Assembly: GCF_044454545.1 (NCBI RefSeq)
Contig: NZ_JBITDV010000007.1
Span: 248,001-312,000, forward strand
DNA: 64,000 nt
Origin: Cryptosporangium sp044454545
GTDB lineage: Bacteria; Actinomycetota; Actinomycetes; Mycobacteriales; Cryptosporangiaceae
Reading direction: 5' to 3'
How positions within the stretch are numbered: the first letter of the stretch is position 1; every line of letters begins with the position of its first letter. The notes under the pieces were generated by a model. That model was given only the letters and a program-made list of their open reading frames with translations. It did not search any database and was not told where the DNA came from. Below, in pieces: positions 41,580 to 49,506 of the stretch. Both the position numbers and the translations under genes were made by a program.

Positions 41580-42618
41580 GGCTGGATCCTTCCGCGCGTC
41601 CCATGACGCGTCGTGTGGACAGGAATTGTTCGAGCTGATGGACGACGGCGTTGACGTCGCCGAGTACTTGGTCGTTCGTGAAGCGGAGCACCGCGTAACC
41701 CGCGGTCTGCAGGAGGACGTCGCGCGTCCGGTCCGTGGCGTAGTGGAGGGGTCCCCGGTGCTCCGGGCCATCCACCTCCACGGCGGTGCGTTCGACCTCC
41801 CAGAGCAGGTCGATCCGAATCTGGTTCGTCAACGGGCCGAACGAGAACGGCTGGTTCCACGAGCGGCCGCGAGCCCAGGTGCGACTGCTCAGCGCCTTTT
41901 CGAGGAGTCGCTCGGCGTCGCTGTTCGGGTTGGGCTGTCCGCTCAGAGAGGGGACGGCCAGTGCTTCGCCGTCGGTGGGACGCGCTCCCCGTCGGGCGTC
42001 GGACTCGACGGCCGCCGGAAGCCGTACCCGTTGGGACTGGACCCGGTCGACGTCCGAGAGCGGGGCGCCGGTGAGCCACACTCCTCCGAGCCCGCCCCGG
42101 AAGGCGAGCCATTCCAGAGCGGCTATCAGCGGGGTCTCGTGGGAGGCCGGCAAGCGATCCGGAATTTCGACGACCAGGACGACGTCGGCGCGCGAGTACG
42201 CGGCCAGCAGAACGCGAGTGAGGCCGGCTGCGCGGACCTCGGGCTGGAACGAGGCGCTCGAGCCCTCGCCGGTCAGGGCCCGGGCGGCGAGATCAGCCAG
42301 AAACGGGCCGAAGTGGCCGGCCGGCCGGGACGCGAGCGCGCGGACCATCGCGACATTCGTGTCGCTGGGTTCGGTTATCCCGGCGGCCTCCGGAAGCCAG
42401 GCCGGAAACAGCGCGACGGCCGATTCTTCGAGCAGACCGAGAACCTCGGCGACGATCGCCGGTTGTGAGGCCGTGGATCGCGGCCGATAGGTCACCACCA
42501 CGGGCGCATCGGGTGGTAGCGGATCCAGCGCCAGGGCGAGCGATTCCGCGTCCACGTCGAGGAGGTGCACCACCCGACCAGGAGGTAACGACGTCCACCA
42601 CGAATCGTTCGAACCCAC
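41569..42618 (-). CDS. DUF559-type PD-(D/E)XK nuclease-like protein
   Basis: The C-terminal quarter of this 349-residue protein has the DUF559/Vsr-like endonuclease core: ERLLEKALSSRTW (E237 region), IRIDLLWEVER (D270), TAVEVDGPEH (E281, D283) and a following RTRDVLLQTAGYAVLRFTN helix-strand. The catalytic acidic residues all appear present. The first 230 residues are of unknown type, with alternating strands and helices (RVVHLLDVDAESLALAL, ADVVLVVEIPDRLP, GVWLTGAPLS) that could form an alpha/beta recognition domain. The GTG at 42618 follows GGGGGC and begins the conserved part; upstream codons are low-complexity. It heads the three-gene operon, so nuclease, adaptor and HerA-type motor are produced together. 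Confidence 0.8.
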   Translation of the reverse strand: MGSNDSWWTSLPPGRVVHLLDVDAESLALALDPLPPDAPVVVTYRPRSTASQPAIVAEVLGLLEESAVALFPAWLPEAAGITEPSDTNVAMVRALASRPAGHFGPFLADLAARALTGEGSSASFQPEVRAAGLTRVLLAAYSRADVVLVVEIPDRLPASHETPLIAALEWLAFRGGLGGVWLTGAPLSDVDRVQSQRVRLPAAVESDARRGARPTDGEALAVPSLSGQPNPNSDAERLLEKALSSRTWARGRSWNQPFSFGPLTNQIRIDLLWEVERTAVEVDGPEHRGPLHYATDRTRDVLLQTAGYAVLRFTNDQVLGDVNAVVHQLEQFLSTRRVMGRAEGSSHVE

Positions 42619-42821
42619 TGCGCCCCCGATGCCCCTCAAGCCCCTGCCCACCCCGGCCCTCGCCCACCCGGCCGCGCCTACCCGGCCTCGCCCACCCGGA
42701 GCAGAGTGCCCGGCGGCCACCCACCGTCGGACGTGATGCGCGCAAATGCCGAACGCTCGTCGGGCGACTCCGACCAGGTGGCCGGGCCCCGCTGGCCGGA
42801 CGGTCGACTCAGGACAGAAAA

Positions 42822-42852
42822 CCGCCCCGCCCGGAGGGGATGGGCGGGGCGG
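42822..42852 (-). terminator. Hairpin downstream of the Lys/Ala-rich gene
   Basis: A perfect 11-bp stem (42822-42832 with 42842-42852) lies 12 bases beyond the stop at 42865 on the minus strand. It separates this gene from the HerA/DUF559 operon. The rest of the interval 42619-42821 is C-rich, with short CGCCCACCCGG repeats and presumably the promoter of the operon, which I could not define. Confidence 0.6.
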
Positions 42853-42864
42853 CGTCGGGGGAGG

Positions 42865-42999
42865 TCAGGCCTTCGACTTGGCCTTGCGCTTCGCCTTCTT
42901 GGCGTCCCGCTTCACGGCCTTGCCGGTGCTCTTCGCCTCGCTCTTCGCGGTCTTCGCCGTCTTTTTCACGTCGCGCTTCACGGCTTTGCCGGTCGCCAT
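42865..42999 (-). CDS. Lys/Ala-rich basic mini-protein, 44 aa (histone H1-like composition)
   Basis: A short reading frame encodes 44 residues, of which more than a third are lysine and almost all others alanine, threonine, serine, arginine or aspartate. The sequence repeats TGKAVKRD (3-10 and 25-32), so the gene itself is an internal duplication. The composition is like the C-terminal tails of HupB or histone H1-like proteins, and DNA or nucleoid binding is a reasonable inference. The ATG at 42999 has a GAGGAG site 8-13 bases upstream, a SigB/SigF-like promoter lies about 40-65 bases upstream, and a hairpin terminator follows, so it is a complete small transcription unit. It is too short for standard ORF cut-offs and is easy to miss. 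Confidence 0.75.
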   Translation of the reverse strand: MATGKAVKRDVKKTAKTAKSEAKSTGKAVKRDAKKAKRKAKSKA

Positions 43000-43037
43000 C
43001 GTGAGCTCCTCTCGTCGAAAACCTGGACCCTCGTCGG

Positions 43038-43064
43038 CTACCCCGGGCCGGACCGTCCGGAAAC
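43038..43064 (-). promoter_or_regulatory. SigF-type promoter motif for the Lys/Ala-rich gene
   Basis: On the minus strand GTTT (43064-43061) is followed after 17 bases by GGGTAG (43043-43038), 38 bases before the ATG at 42999. GTTT is the mycobacterial SigF -35 form; the spacer is at the long end. The interval 43000-43304 otherwise holds only the divergent lacI promoter and operator. Confidence 0.4.
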
Positions 43065-43227
43065 GTCGAGCCGGAATCAGATCTCTGACCTGCGGCGTCG
43101 GCTCGGTCGCTGCACTGTGGACGCTCTATCGCGGAGCTTGATTGCGCCCAGCGGCCGATTTTGCGCGCCGAGCGGCGTTTCCGAATCGGTTCAGTGCCTC
43201 CGTATGTAACTGTCCGGCAACACTCTC

Positions 43228-43255
43228 TTGACCGCGATTGTGTTACCGCTAACAT
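43228..43255 (+). promoter_or_regulatory. Housekeeping promoter of the lacI-ara operon
   Basis: TTGACC (43228-43233), a 16-base spacer and TAACAT (43250-43255) form a near-consensus vegetative promoter 50 bases upstream of the LacI-family ATG. The operator O1 covers the spacer end and most of the -10, so repressor binding would block RNA polymerase. Confidence 0.7.
43241..43254 (+). promoter_or_regulatory. LacI-type operator O1
   Basis: TGTTACCGCTAACA is an inverted repeat of TGTTA/TAACA around a central CpG, the classic LacI/GalR operator layout. It overlaps the promoter -10, indicating autoregulation of the whole operon. Confidence 0.75.
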
Positions 43256-43304
43256 CTCCGCCAGCGCGGTGACGTGAGCCACAGCGCGATCGGAGGTGGG
43301 ATCC

Positions 43305-44339
43305 ATGGCCGAACCGGCCGAGCGCCGCGTGGTGATGGCGGACGTCGCACGACTGGCGGGCGTATCGCACATGACCGTGTCGCGCGTGCTCAACGACAGC
43401 ACAGCGGTCAGTCCGACGACGCGCGCCCGGGTTCAGGCCGCGATGACCACGCTCGGCTACCGGCCCAACACCGCAGCGCGCGCGTTAGCCACCGGCCGCA
43501 CCGGTCAGCTCGGCGTAGTGAGCGTTAACACGACGCTGTTCGGCCCGGCGTCGATGCTGGTCGCGATCGAGCGCGCGGCCCGCGACGCCGGTTACGCGGT
43601 CAGCATCGCCAGCCTCCGCGACCCCGACCGCCGGAGCCTGGGCGAGGCGTTCGAGCACCTGATGGCCCAGTCGGTCGAGGGCATCATCGCGATCACGCCC
43701 CGGGCGGCGGTCGCCGCGGCGATCAAGCACGCGCCGCGCAGCGTCCCCCTGGTCGCGGTGGAAGGCGGCGAGGGGCCGATGCCGACGGTCGCGGTCGACC
43801 AGTACCTCGGCGCGGTACGCGCCACCCGTCACCTGCTCTCCCTGGGCCACCGCCGGATCGCCCACATCTCCGGGCCGGACGACTGGCACGAGGCCGAGGA
43901 GCGGGAACGTGGCTGGCGCGACACGCTCCGCGAAGCGGGGGAAGAGCCGCCACTCGTCCTCCGCGGCGACTGGAGCCCGCGCGCCGGCTACGAGGCCGGG
44001 CTCCAGCTCGCGGCCCGCCGCGAGGAGACGGCGGTGTTCGTCGCCAACGACCAGATGGCGATCGGGGTGCTGCGGGCGTTCGCCGAGGCCGGGGTCAACG
44101 TGCCTGGCGAGATGAGCGTGGTCGGCTTCGACGACATCCCGGAAGCGGCGTACTTCGCACCGCCGCTGACCACCCTGCGTCAGGACTTCGGGGAGGTCGG
44201 GCGCCGCAGCCTCGCGTTGCTGGTGGAGCAGGTCGAGGGTGCGCCGCCGTCGGAGGAGCGGATCGTGATCCCGCCCGACCTGGTACTGCGGGACAGCACC
44301 GCGCAGGTCAGAAGAACAGCCGCTCAGAGCTTCCGCTAA
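43305..44339 (+). CDS. LacI-family transcriptional regulator of the pentose operon
   Basis: This 344-residue repressor has an N-terminal helix-turn-helix (about 10-29, MADVARLAGVSHMTVSRVLN), the hinge helix TAARALATGRTG (about 55-66) and a periplasmic-binding-protein-like effector domain to the end (VGFDDIPEAAYFAPPLTTLRQ near 280-300). It probably senses L-arabinose or a phosphorylated derivative. The ATG at 43305 is placed by the CGGAGGTGGG site; a GTG at 43296 is in frame but lies inside that site. It is the first gene of the operon, 21 bases from araB, and its promoter carries operator O1, so it represses itself and the catabolic genes. Confidence 0.93.
   Translation: MAEPAERRVVMADVARLAGVSHMTVSRVLNDSTAVSPTTRARVQAAMTTLGYRPNTAARALATGRTGQLGVVSVNTTLFGPASMLVAIERAARDAGYAVSIASLRDPDRRSLGEAFEHLMAQSVEGIIAITPRAAVAAAIKHAPRSVPLVAVEGGEGPMPTVAVDQYLGAVRATRHLLSLGHRRIAHISGPDDWHEAEERERGWRDTLREAGEEPPLVLRGDWSPRAGYEAGLQLAARREETAVFVANDQMAIGVLRAFAEAGVNVPGEMSVVGFDDIPEAAYFAPPLTTLRQDFGEVGRRSLALLVEQVEGAPPSEERIVIPPDLVLRDSTAQVRRTAAQSFR
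43517..43530 (-). promoter_or_regulatory. LacI-type auxiliary operator inside the lacI-family gene
   Basis: Read on the minus strand, TGTTAACGCTCACT matches the araB operator at 12 of 14 positions. It lies about 276 bases downstream of O1. The GTT-AAC codons that create it use the rare GTT valine codon, consistent with selection for the site. Confidence 0.45.
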
Positions 44340-44360
44340 CCAGCCGACGAGGAGGTGACC

Positions 44361-46037
44361 ATGACCGATTCAACCATTGTTAACGCTAACAGCACACCGA
44401 CGTACGTAGTCGGGGTGGACTACGGAACGTTATCGGGCCGGGCGCTGGTGGTCCGCGTGTCGGACGGCGCCGAGGTCGGTACCGCGGTACATCCGTACGC
44501 GCACGCGGTGATCGAGAAGACCCTCCCCGGTGGCGACGAGCCGCTCCCGCCGGACTGGGCCCTCCAGCACCCGGGCGACTGGGTCGACGTCCTGCGCACG
44601 GCGGTTCCCGCCGCCGTGGCCGATGCCGGTATCGACGCGGCCGACGTGATCGGGATCGCGACCGACTTCACCGCCTGCACCGTGCTGCCGACGACCGCCG
44701 ACGGCACCCCGCTGTCGGCCCTCCACCCGGACCGCCCGCACGCCTGGCCGAAGCTGTGGAAGCACCACGCCGCCCAGCCGCAGGCCGACCGGATCAACGC
44801 ACTCGCCCACGAGCGCGGCGAGCCCTGGATCAACCGGTACGGCGGCAAGATCTCGTCCGAGTGGGAGTTCGCGAAGGGCCTCCAGGTCCTCGAGGAGGAC
44901 CCGGAGACCTACGCCGCCACCGACCGCTGGATCGAGGCGGCCGACTGGATCATCTGGCAGCTCACCGGCCAGGAGACCCGCAACCGGTGCACGGCCGGCT
45001 ACAAGGGCATCTACCAGGACGGCCACTGGCCGGACCGCGCCTACCTGGAAGCGCTGAACCCGGGCTTCGGCGATTTCGTCGCCAAGCTCGAGCACCCGCT
45101 CTCGGCCCTCGGCGACCGGGCCGGTTCGCTCACGGCCGAGGCGGCCGGCTGGACCGGCCTGCCGGAAGGCATCGCGGTGGCCGTCGGCAACGTGGACGCC
45201 CACGTCACCGCACCTGCGGCCCAGGCGATCGCGCCCGGGCAGATGGTCGCGATCATGGGCACGTCGACCTGTCACGTGATGAACGGCGAGCGGCTCGCCG
45301 AGGTCCCGGGCATGTGTGGCGTCGTCGACGGCGGCATCGTCGCGGGCCTGCACGGGTACGAGGCCGGCCAGTCGGGCGTCGGCGACATCTTCGGGTGGTT
45401 CGTCGACACCCAGCTCCCGCCGGACTACCACGAAGCGGCGGCCGCGGCCGGCGTCGATCCGCACGAGTACCTGTCGGGCCTCGCCGCCCAGCAGGCCGTG
45501 GGCGCTCACGGGCTGATCGCGCTCGACTGGCACAACGGCAACCGTTCGGTGCTGGTCGACCACGAGCTGTCCGGGGTCCTGGTCGGGACCACGCTGGCCA
45601 CCCGGCCCGAGGACATCTACCGTGCGCTGGTCGAGGCGACCGCGTTCGGCACCCGCACGATCATCGACGCGTTCGAGACGTCCGGCATCCCGGTCGACGA
45701 ACTCGTCGTGGCCGGAGGGCTGCTGAAGAACCGGTTCCTCATGCAGGTCTACGCCGACATCGCCAACCGTCCGCTGTCGGTGATCGGCTCCGAGCAGGGT
45801 CCCGCGCTCGGCTCGGCGATCCACGCGGCGGTGGCCGCGGGTGCGTATCCGGACGTCCCGGCCGCATCCGCCGCGATGGGGCGGGTCGAGCGCGCGGTCT
45901 ACCGGCCCGACCCGGCCCGGGCCAAGGCCTACGAGGCCCTCTACGCCGAGTACCGCACGCTGCACGACTACTTCGGCCGCGGCGGTAACGACGTCCTGCA
46001 CCGCCTGCGACGGATCCGGAACGAGGCCCGCCGATGA
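44361..46037 (+). CDS. araB: Ribulokinase AraB
   Basis: This 558-residue FGGY-family kinase phosphorylates L-ribulose to L-ribulose 5-phosphate. It has the ATP-binding acceptor region GVDYGTLSGRALVV (about 18-31), the substrate region IGIATDFTACTVLP, AVGNVDAHVTAP, the GTSTCHVM turn that marks AraB, and a C-terminal VAGGLLKN phosphate loop. The length matches AraB (about 550-570). The ATG at 44361 follows GGAGG; a GTG at 44355 is the alternative. Codons 6-10 contain an operator sequence. It overlaps araD by 4 bases (ATGA). Confidence 0.95.
   Translation: MTDSTIVNANSTPTYVVGVDYGTLSGRALVVRVSDGAEVGTAVHPYAHAVIEKTLPGGDEPLPPDWALQHPGDWVDVLRTAVPAAVADAGIDAADVIGIATDFTACTVLPTTADGTPLSALHPDRPHAWPKLWKHHAAQPQADRINALAHERGEPWINRYGGKISSEWEFAKGLQVLEEDPETYAATDRWIEAADWIIWQLTGQETRNRCTAGYKGIYQDGHWPDRAYLEALNPGFGDFVAKLEHPLSALGDRAGSLTAEAAGWTGLPEGIAVAVGNVDAHVTAPAAQAIAPGQMVAIMGTSTCHVMNGERLAEVPGMCGVVDGGIVAGLHGYEAGQSGVGDIFGWFVDTQLPPDYHEAAAAAGVDPHEYLSGLAAQQAVGAHGLIALDWHNGNRSVLVDHELSGVLVGTTLATRPEDIYRALVEATAFGTRTIIDAFETSGIPVDELVVAGGLLKNRFLMQVYADIANRPLSVIGSEQGPALGSAIHAAVAAGAYPDVPAASAAMGRVERAVYRPDPARAKAYEALYAEYRTLHDYFGRGGNDVLHRLRRIRNEARR
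44378..44391 (+). promoter_or_regulatory. LacI-type operator within the first codons of araB
   Basis: TGTTAACGCTAACA is a 14-base sequence matching O1 at 13 of 14 positions. It lies in araB codons 6-11 and would act as an auxiliary site or roadblock for the downstream genes. Confidence 0.65.
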
Positions 46038-46684
46038 GGGAACTGCTCGTCGACCTGCACCGGGAGCTGATCCGCTGGGGCCTCGTCGTCTGGACCGCAG
46101 GCAACGTCTCCGCGCGCATCCCCGGCGAGGACCTGTTCATGATCAAGCCCTCCGGCGTCTCCTACGACGACCTCACGCCGGAGTCGATGGTGGTCTGCGA
46201 CCTGGAAGGTCGCCTCGTCGAGGGCGACCTGTCCCCGTCGAGTGACACCGCCGCACACGCCTACGTCTACAAGCACATGGCGGACGTAGGGGGAGTGGTG
46301 CACAGCCACTCCACGTACGCGACGGCGTGGGCGGCCCGGGGCGAATCCATCCCCTGCGTGCTGACCGCGATGGCCGACGAGTTCGGCGGCGAGATCCCGG
46401 TCGGGCCGTTCGCGCTGATCGGTGACGACTCGATCGGGCGGGGGATCGTCGAGACCCTGACGAACCACCGCTCTCCGGCCGTGCTGATGCGTAACCACGG
46501 CCCGTTCACGATCGGCAAGGACGCGAAATCCGCGGTGAAAGCGGCGGTGATGCTCGAGGACGTCGCGCGCACCGTCCACATCGCACGGCAAGCGGGACCG
46601 GTCGAACCGATCGACAAGGCAGCCGTCGATCGGCTCTACGACCGGTACCAGAACGTGTACGGCCAGCACTCAACCCCCAAGTAG
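46034..46684 (+). CDS. araD: L-ribulose-5-phosphate 4-epimerase AraD
   Basis: This 216-residue class II aldolase-fold epimerase converts L-ribulose 5-phosphate to D-xylulose 5-phosphate. The active-site segments are TAGNVSARI (about 21-29), FMIKPSGVSYDDL (about 35-47), SSDTAAHAYVY and the zinc-binding VVHSHSTYATAWA (two histidines), with MRNHGPFTIG supplying the third histidine. It overlaps araB and lies 18 bases before the solute-binding protein, so it is in the same transcript. The length is typical for AraD (about 230). Confidence 0.93.
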   Translation: MRELLVDLHRELIRWGLVVWTAGNVSARIPGEDLFMIKPSGVSYDDLTPESMVVCDLEGRLVEGDLSPSSDTAAHAYVYKHMADVGGVVHSHSTYATAWAARGESIPCVLTAMADEFGGEIPVGPFALIGDDSIGRGIVETLTNHRSPAVLMRNHGPFTIGKDAKSAVKAAVMLEDVARTVHIARQAGPVEPIDKAAVDRLYDRYQNVYGQHSTPK

Positions 46685-46702
46685 TAAAGGACGGAAACCC
46701 AG

Positions 46703-47833
46703 ATGCGTGCGAAGAAGGTGCTCGCCGGCGTCGTCGCCGTGGGGCTCTCGCTTGCCCTGACGGCCTGCGGCGGCGGCCGCGGGTCGGACGACAAGGCGGA
46801 CTCGCCCGGCGACAACAAGGGCGCGCTGATCGGCGTCGCCATGCCGACCAAGGTCTCCGAGCGGTGGATCGCCGACGGTGACGCGGTCAAGGCCGACCTG
46901 GAGAAGGCCGGCTACAAGGTCGACCTGGAATACGCGAACAACCAGATCCCGCAGCAGGTCCAGCAGGTCGGCAACATGATCACCAAGGGCGTGAAGGTCC
47001 TGATCATCGCGTCGATCGACGGCGGATCGCTGTCTGACCAGCTGGACGCGGCGGCCAAGGCCGGCATCAAGGTGATCTCGTACGACCGCCTGCTCACCGG
47101 CAACAAGAACGTCGACTACTACGTCTCGTTCGACAACGAGAAGGTCGGCGTCGAGCAGGGCACCAGCCTGCTGCAGGGGCTCGGCGTCGTCGACAAGGAC
47201 GGCAAGGACCTCGGTAAGAAGGGCCCGTTCAACGTCGAGCTGTTCGCCGGCAGCAACGACGACAGCAACTCGGCGTTCTTCTTCAAGGGCGCGATGTCGG
47301 TGCTGCAGCCCTACATCGACAAGAAGGTGCTGGTCGTGAAGAGCGGCCAGACCGACTTCAACCAGGTCACGACCCTGCGGTGGGACCCGGCCACGGCCAA
47401 GGCCCGTATGCAGAACCTGATCGCGAAGTCGTACTCCGGTGGCTCGGTCGTCAACGGCGTGCTCTCGCCCTACGACGGTCTCTCGCTGGGCATCCTGTCG
47501 GCGCTGACCGGCGCCGGCTACGGCAAGGGCGCGAAGAAGCTCCCGGTCATCACCGGGCAGGACGCCGAGGTGCCGAGCCTGAAGTCGATCCTGGCCGGCC
47601 AGCAGTACTCGACGGTCTTCAAGGACACCCGGAAGCTCGGGCACCAGGCCGCGACGATGACCGATGACCTGCTCAACGGCAAGAAGCCGGAGGTCAACGA
47701 CACCAAGACCTACGACAACAAGGTCAAGGTCGTCCCCAGCTACCTGTTCCCCCCGGTGGTCGTCACCAAGGAGAACGTGCAGTCCGACGTCATCTCGTCC
47801 GGCTACCACACCCAGGCAGAACTGGACAAGTAA
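46703..47833 (+). CDS. chvE: Sugar-binding lipoprotein of the MmsAB transporter (ChvE-like)
   Basis: This 376-residue lipoprotein captures the sugar outside the membrane. The signal is MRAKKVLAGVVAVGLSLALT followed by a lipobox ending in LTAC (Cys at 22), so it is anchored by lipidation. The mature part is a periplasmic-binding-protein type I fold with IGVAMPTKVSERWIADGD, IASIDGGSLSDQLDAA and ITGQDAEVPSLKSI. The wording matches ChvE-type multiple-monosaccharide binders (arabinose, xylose, galactose, glucose). It has a good AAGGACGGAAA site upstream of the ATG and is followed by its ATPase and permease. Confidence 0.94.
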   Translation: MRAKKVLAGVVAVGLSLALTACGGGRGSDDKADSPGDNKGALIGVAMPTKVSERWIADGDAVKADLEKAGYKVDLEYANNQIPQQVQQVGNMITKGVKVLIIASIDGGSLSDQLDAAAKAGIKVISYDRLLTGNKNVDYYVSFDNEKVGVEQGTSLLQGLGVVDKDGKDLGKKGPFNVELFAGSNDDSNSAFFFKGAMSVLQPYIDKKVLVVKSGQTDFNQVTTLRWDPATAKARMQNLIAKSYSGGSVVNGVLSPYDGLSLGILSALTGAGYGKGAKKLPVITGQDAEVPSLKSILAGQQYSTVFKDTRKLGHQAATMTDDLLNGKKPEVNDTKTYDNKVKVVPSYLFPPVVVTKENVQSDVISSGYHTQAELDK

Positions 47834-47891
47834 GGCTTAGCCGGTGGGCCGGCCGCGAGGGCGGCCCACCGGCGTAGTCAGGGAGAACCTC

Positions 47892-49430
47892 ATGCAGGAC
47901 CCGATCCTCGTGATGCGTGACATCACGAAGACGTTTCCGGGCGTCAACGCCCTTCAGGATGTATCGATCGAAGTGGAGCGGGGAACCGTCCACGCGATCT
48001 GCGGTGAGAACGGTGCCGGTAAGTCCACCTTGATGAAGGTGCTCTCCGGCGTCTATCCGCACGGCACGTTCGACGGCGAGATCGAATTCGACGGCGCGCC
48101 GGTGAGATTCGGGTCGATCAACGACTCCGAGGCCGCCGGTGTCGTCATCATCCACCAGGAACTGGCGCTGAGCCCGTACCTGTCGATCGCCGAGAACATC
48201 TATCTGGGCAACGAGCAGGCCAAACGCGGCTGGATCGACTGGAACAAGACGAACCTCGAAGCCGCCGAACTACTCAAGCGGGTGGGGCTGCGCGACAACC
48301 CGATCACGAAGATCGTCGACATCGGCGTCGGGAAACAGCAGCTCGTCGAGATCGCGAAGGCACTCTCCAAGCGGGTACGGCTGCTGATCCTCGACGAGCC
48401 GACCGCGGCGCTGAACGACGACGACTCGGCGCACCTGCTGGAGCTGATCGGCCAGCTGCGCGAGCAGGGCATCACCTGCATCCTGATCAGCCACAAGCTC
48501 AACGAGATCGAGGCGATCGCCGACCGGGTCACGATCATCCGCGACGGCAAGATGGTCGAGACCCTCGAGCTCCACAGCGGTGACGTCACCGAGGAGCGGA
48601 TCATCCGCGGGATGGTCGGCCGATCGCTGGAGAGCCGGTTCCCCGAGCACGAGTCGCAGGTCGGCGAAGAGCTGCTGCGGATCGAGAACTGGACCGTGCA
48701 CCACCCGATCGACCGGAGCCGCAAGGTCGTCGACGGTGCGTCGCTGTCGGTACGCGCTGGAGAGATCGTCGGCATCGCCGGTCTGATGGGCGCCGGGCGT
48801 ACCGAGCTCGCGATGAGCGTGTTCGGGCACAGTTACGGGTCCGGCATCAGCGGCCAGGTCTACAAACGTGGCGTCGAGGTGAAGACGAACACGGTGCCGC
48901 GCGCGATCAAGGCCGGCATCGCCTACGTCACCGAGGACCGGAAGCGCTACGGCCTCAACCTCATCGACGACATCAAGCGGAACATCTCCGGCTCGGCACT
49001 CGGGAAGCTCTCGCACTTCGGCTTCGTGAGCGACCCCGAGGAGACGACGGTCGCCAACCGGTTCCTGAAGAGCATGAACATCAAGGCGCCGAACGTCACC
49101 GCGACGACCGGTCAGCTCTCCGGCGGCAATCAGCAGAAAGTCGTGCTGTCGAAGTGGATGTTCGCCGACCCCGAGGTGCTGATCCTCGACGAGCCCACCC
49201 GCGGGATCGACGTCGGCGCGAAGTACGAGATCTACACGGTCATCAACCGGCTGGCCGACGAGGGCAAAGGCATCATCGTCATCTCGTCCGAGCTGCCGGA
49301 ACTCCTCGGCATCTGTGACCGCATCTACACGCTCTCCGAGGGGCACATCACCGCTGACGTGCCCCGGAGTGAGGCCACCGCCGAACACCTCATGCAGTAC
49401 ATGACTCAATACCGGGAGGTGGACGCATGA
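47892..49430 (+). CDS. mmsA: Multiple-monosaccharide ABC transporter ATPase (MmsA/GguA)
   Basis: This 512-residue protein carries two ABC cassettes in tandem. The first has GENGAGKST (Walker A), a variant signature VGKQQLVEIAKAL and LLILDEPTAAL (Walker B). The second has a degenerate P-loop GLMGAGRTEL, signature LSGGNQQKVVLSKW and VLILDEPTRGIDVG. This arrangement is typical of GguA/XylG/AraG sugar importers. The ATG at 47892 follows GGGAGAA; the longer open frame is excluded by the 58-base spacer after the solute-binding protein. It functions with the binding protein at 46703 and the permease at 49507. Confidence 0.95.
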   Translation: MQDPILVMRDITKTFPGVNALQDVSIEVERGTVHAICGENGAGKSTLMKVLSGVYPHGTFDGEIEFDGAPVRFGSINDSEAAGVVIIHQELALSPYLSIAENIYLGNEQAKRGWIDWNKTNLEAAELLKRVGLRDNPITKIVDIGVGKQQLVEIAKALSKRVRLLILDEPTAALNDDDSAHLLELIGQLREQGITCILISHKLNEIEAIADRVTIIRDGKMVETLELHSGDVTEERIIRGMVGRSLESRFPEHESQVGEELLRIENWTVHHPIDRSRKVVDGASLSVRAGEIVGIAGLMGAGRTELAMSVFGHSYGSGISGQVYKRGVEVKTNTVPRAIKAGIAYVTEDRKRYGLNLIDDIKRNISGSALGKLSHFGFVSDPEETTVANRFLKSMNIKAPNVTATTGQLSGGNQQKVVLSKWMFADPEVLILDEPTRGIDVGAKYEIYTVINRLADEGKGIIVISSELPELLGICDRIYTLSEGHITADVPRSEATAEHLMQYMTQYREVDA

Positions 49431-49506
49431 GTGAGCGCTTGCGCGAGCTCCGGCTAGCAGGGTCGCCCAGCGCTCATGGCGGCTACGAGCGCAGCGAGGA
49501 GCCGTC
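49431..49506 (+). other. Unusual 76-base spacer between mmsA and mmsB
   Basis: The gap contains GAGCGCTTGCGCGAGCTC and CGAGCGCAGCGAGGAGC, sequence of the kind I associate with short extragenic repeat elements of actinobacteria, and it provides the mmsB ribosome site (CGAGGAGC). No other copy is seen in this window. Most other intra-operon spacers here are under 60 bases or overlapping. Confidence 0.35.
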
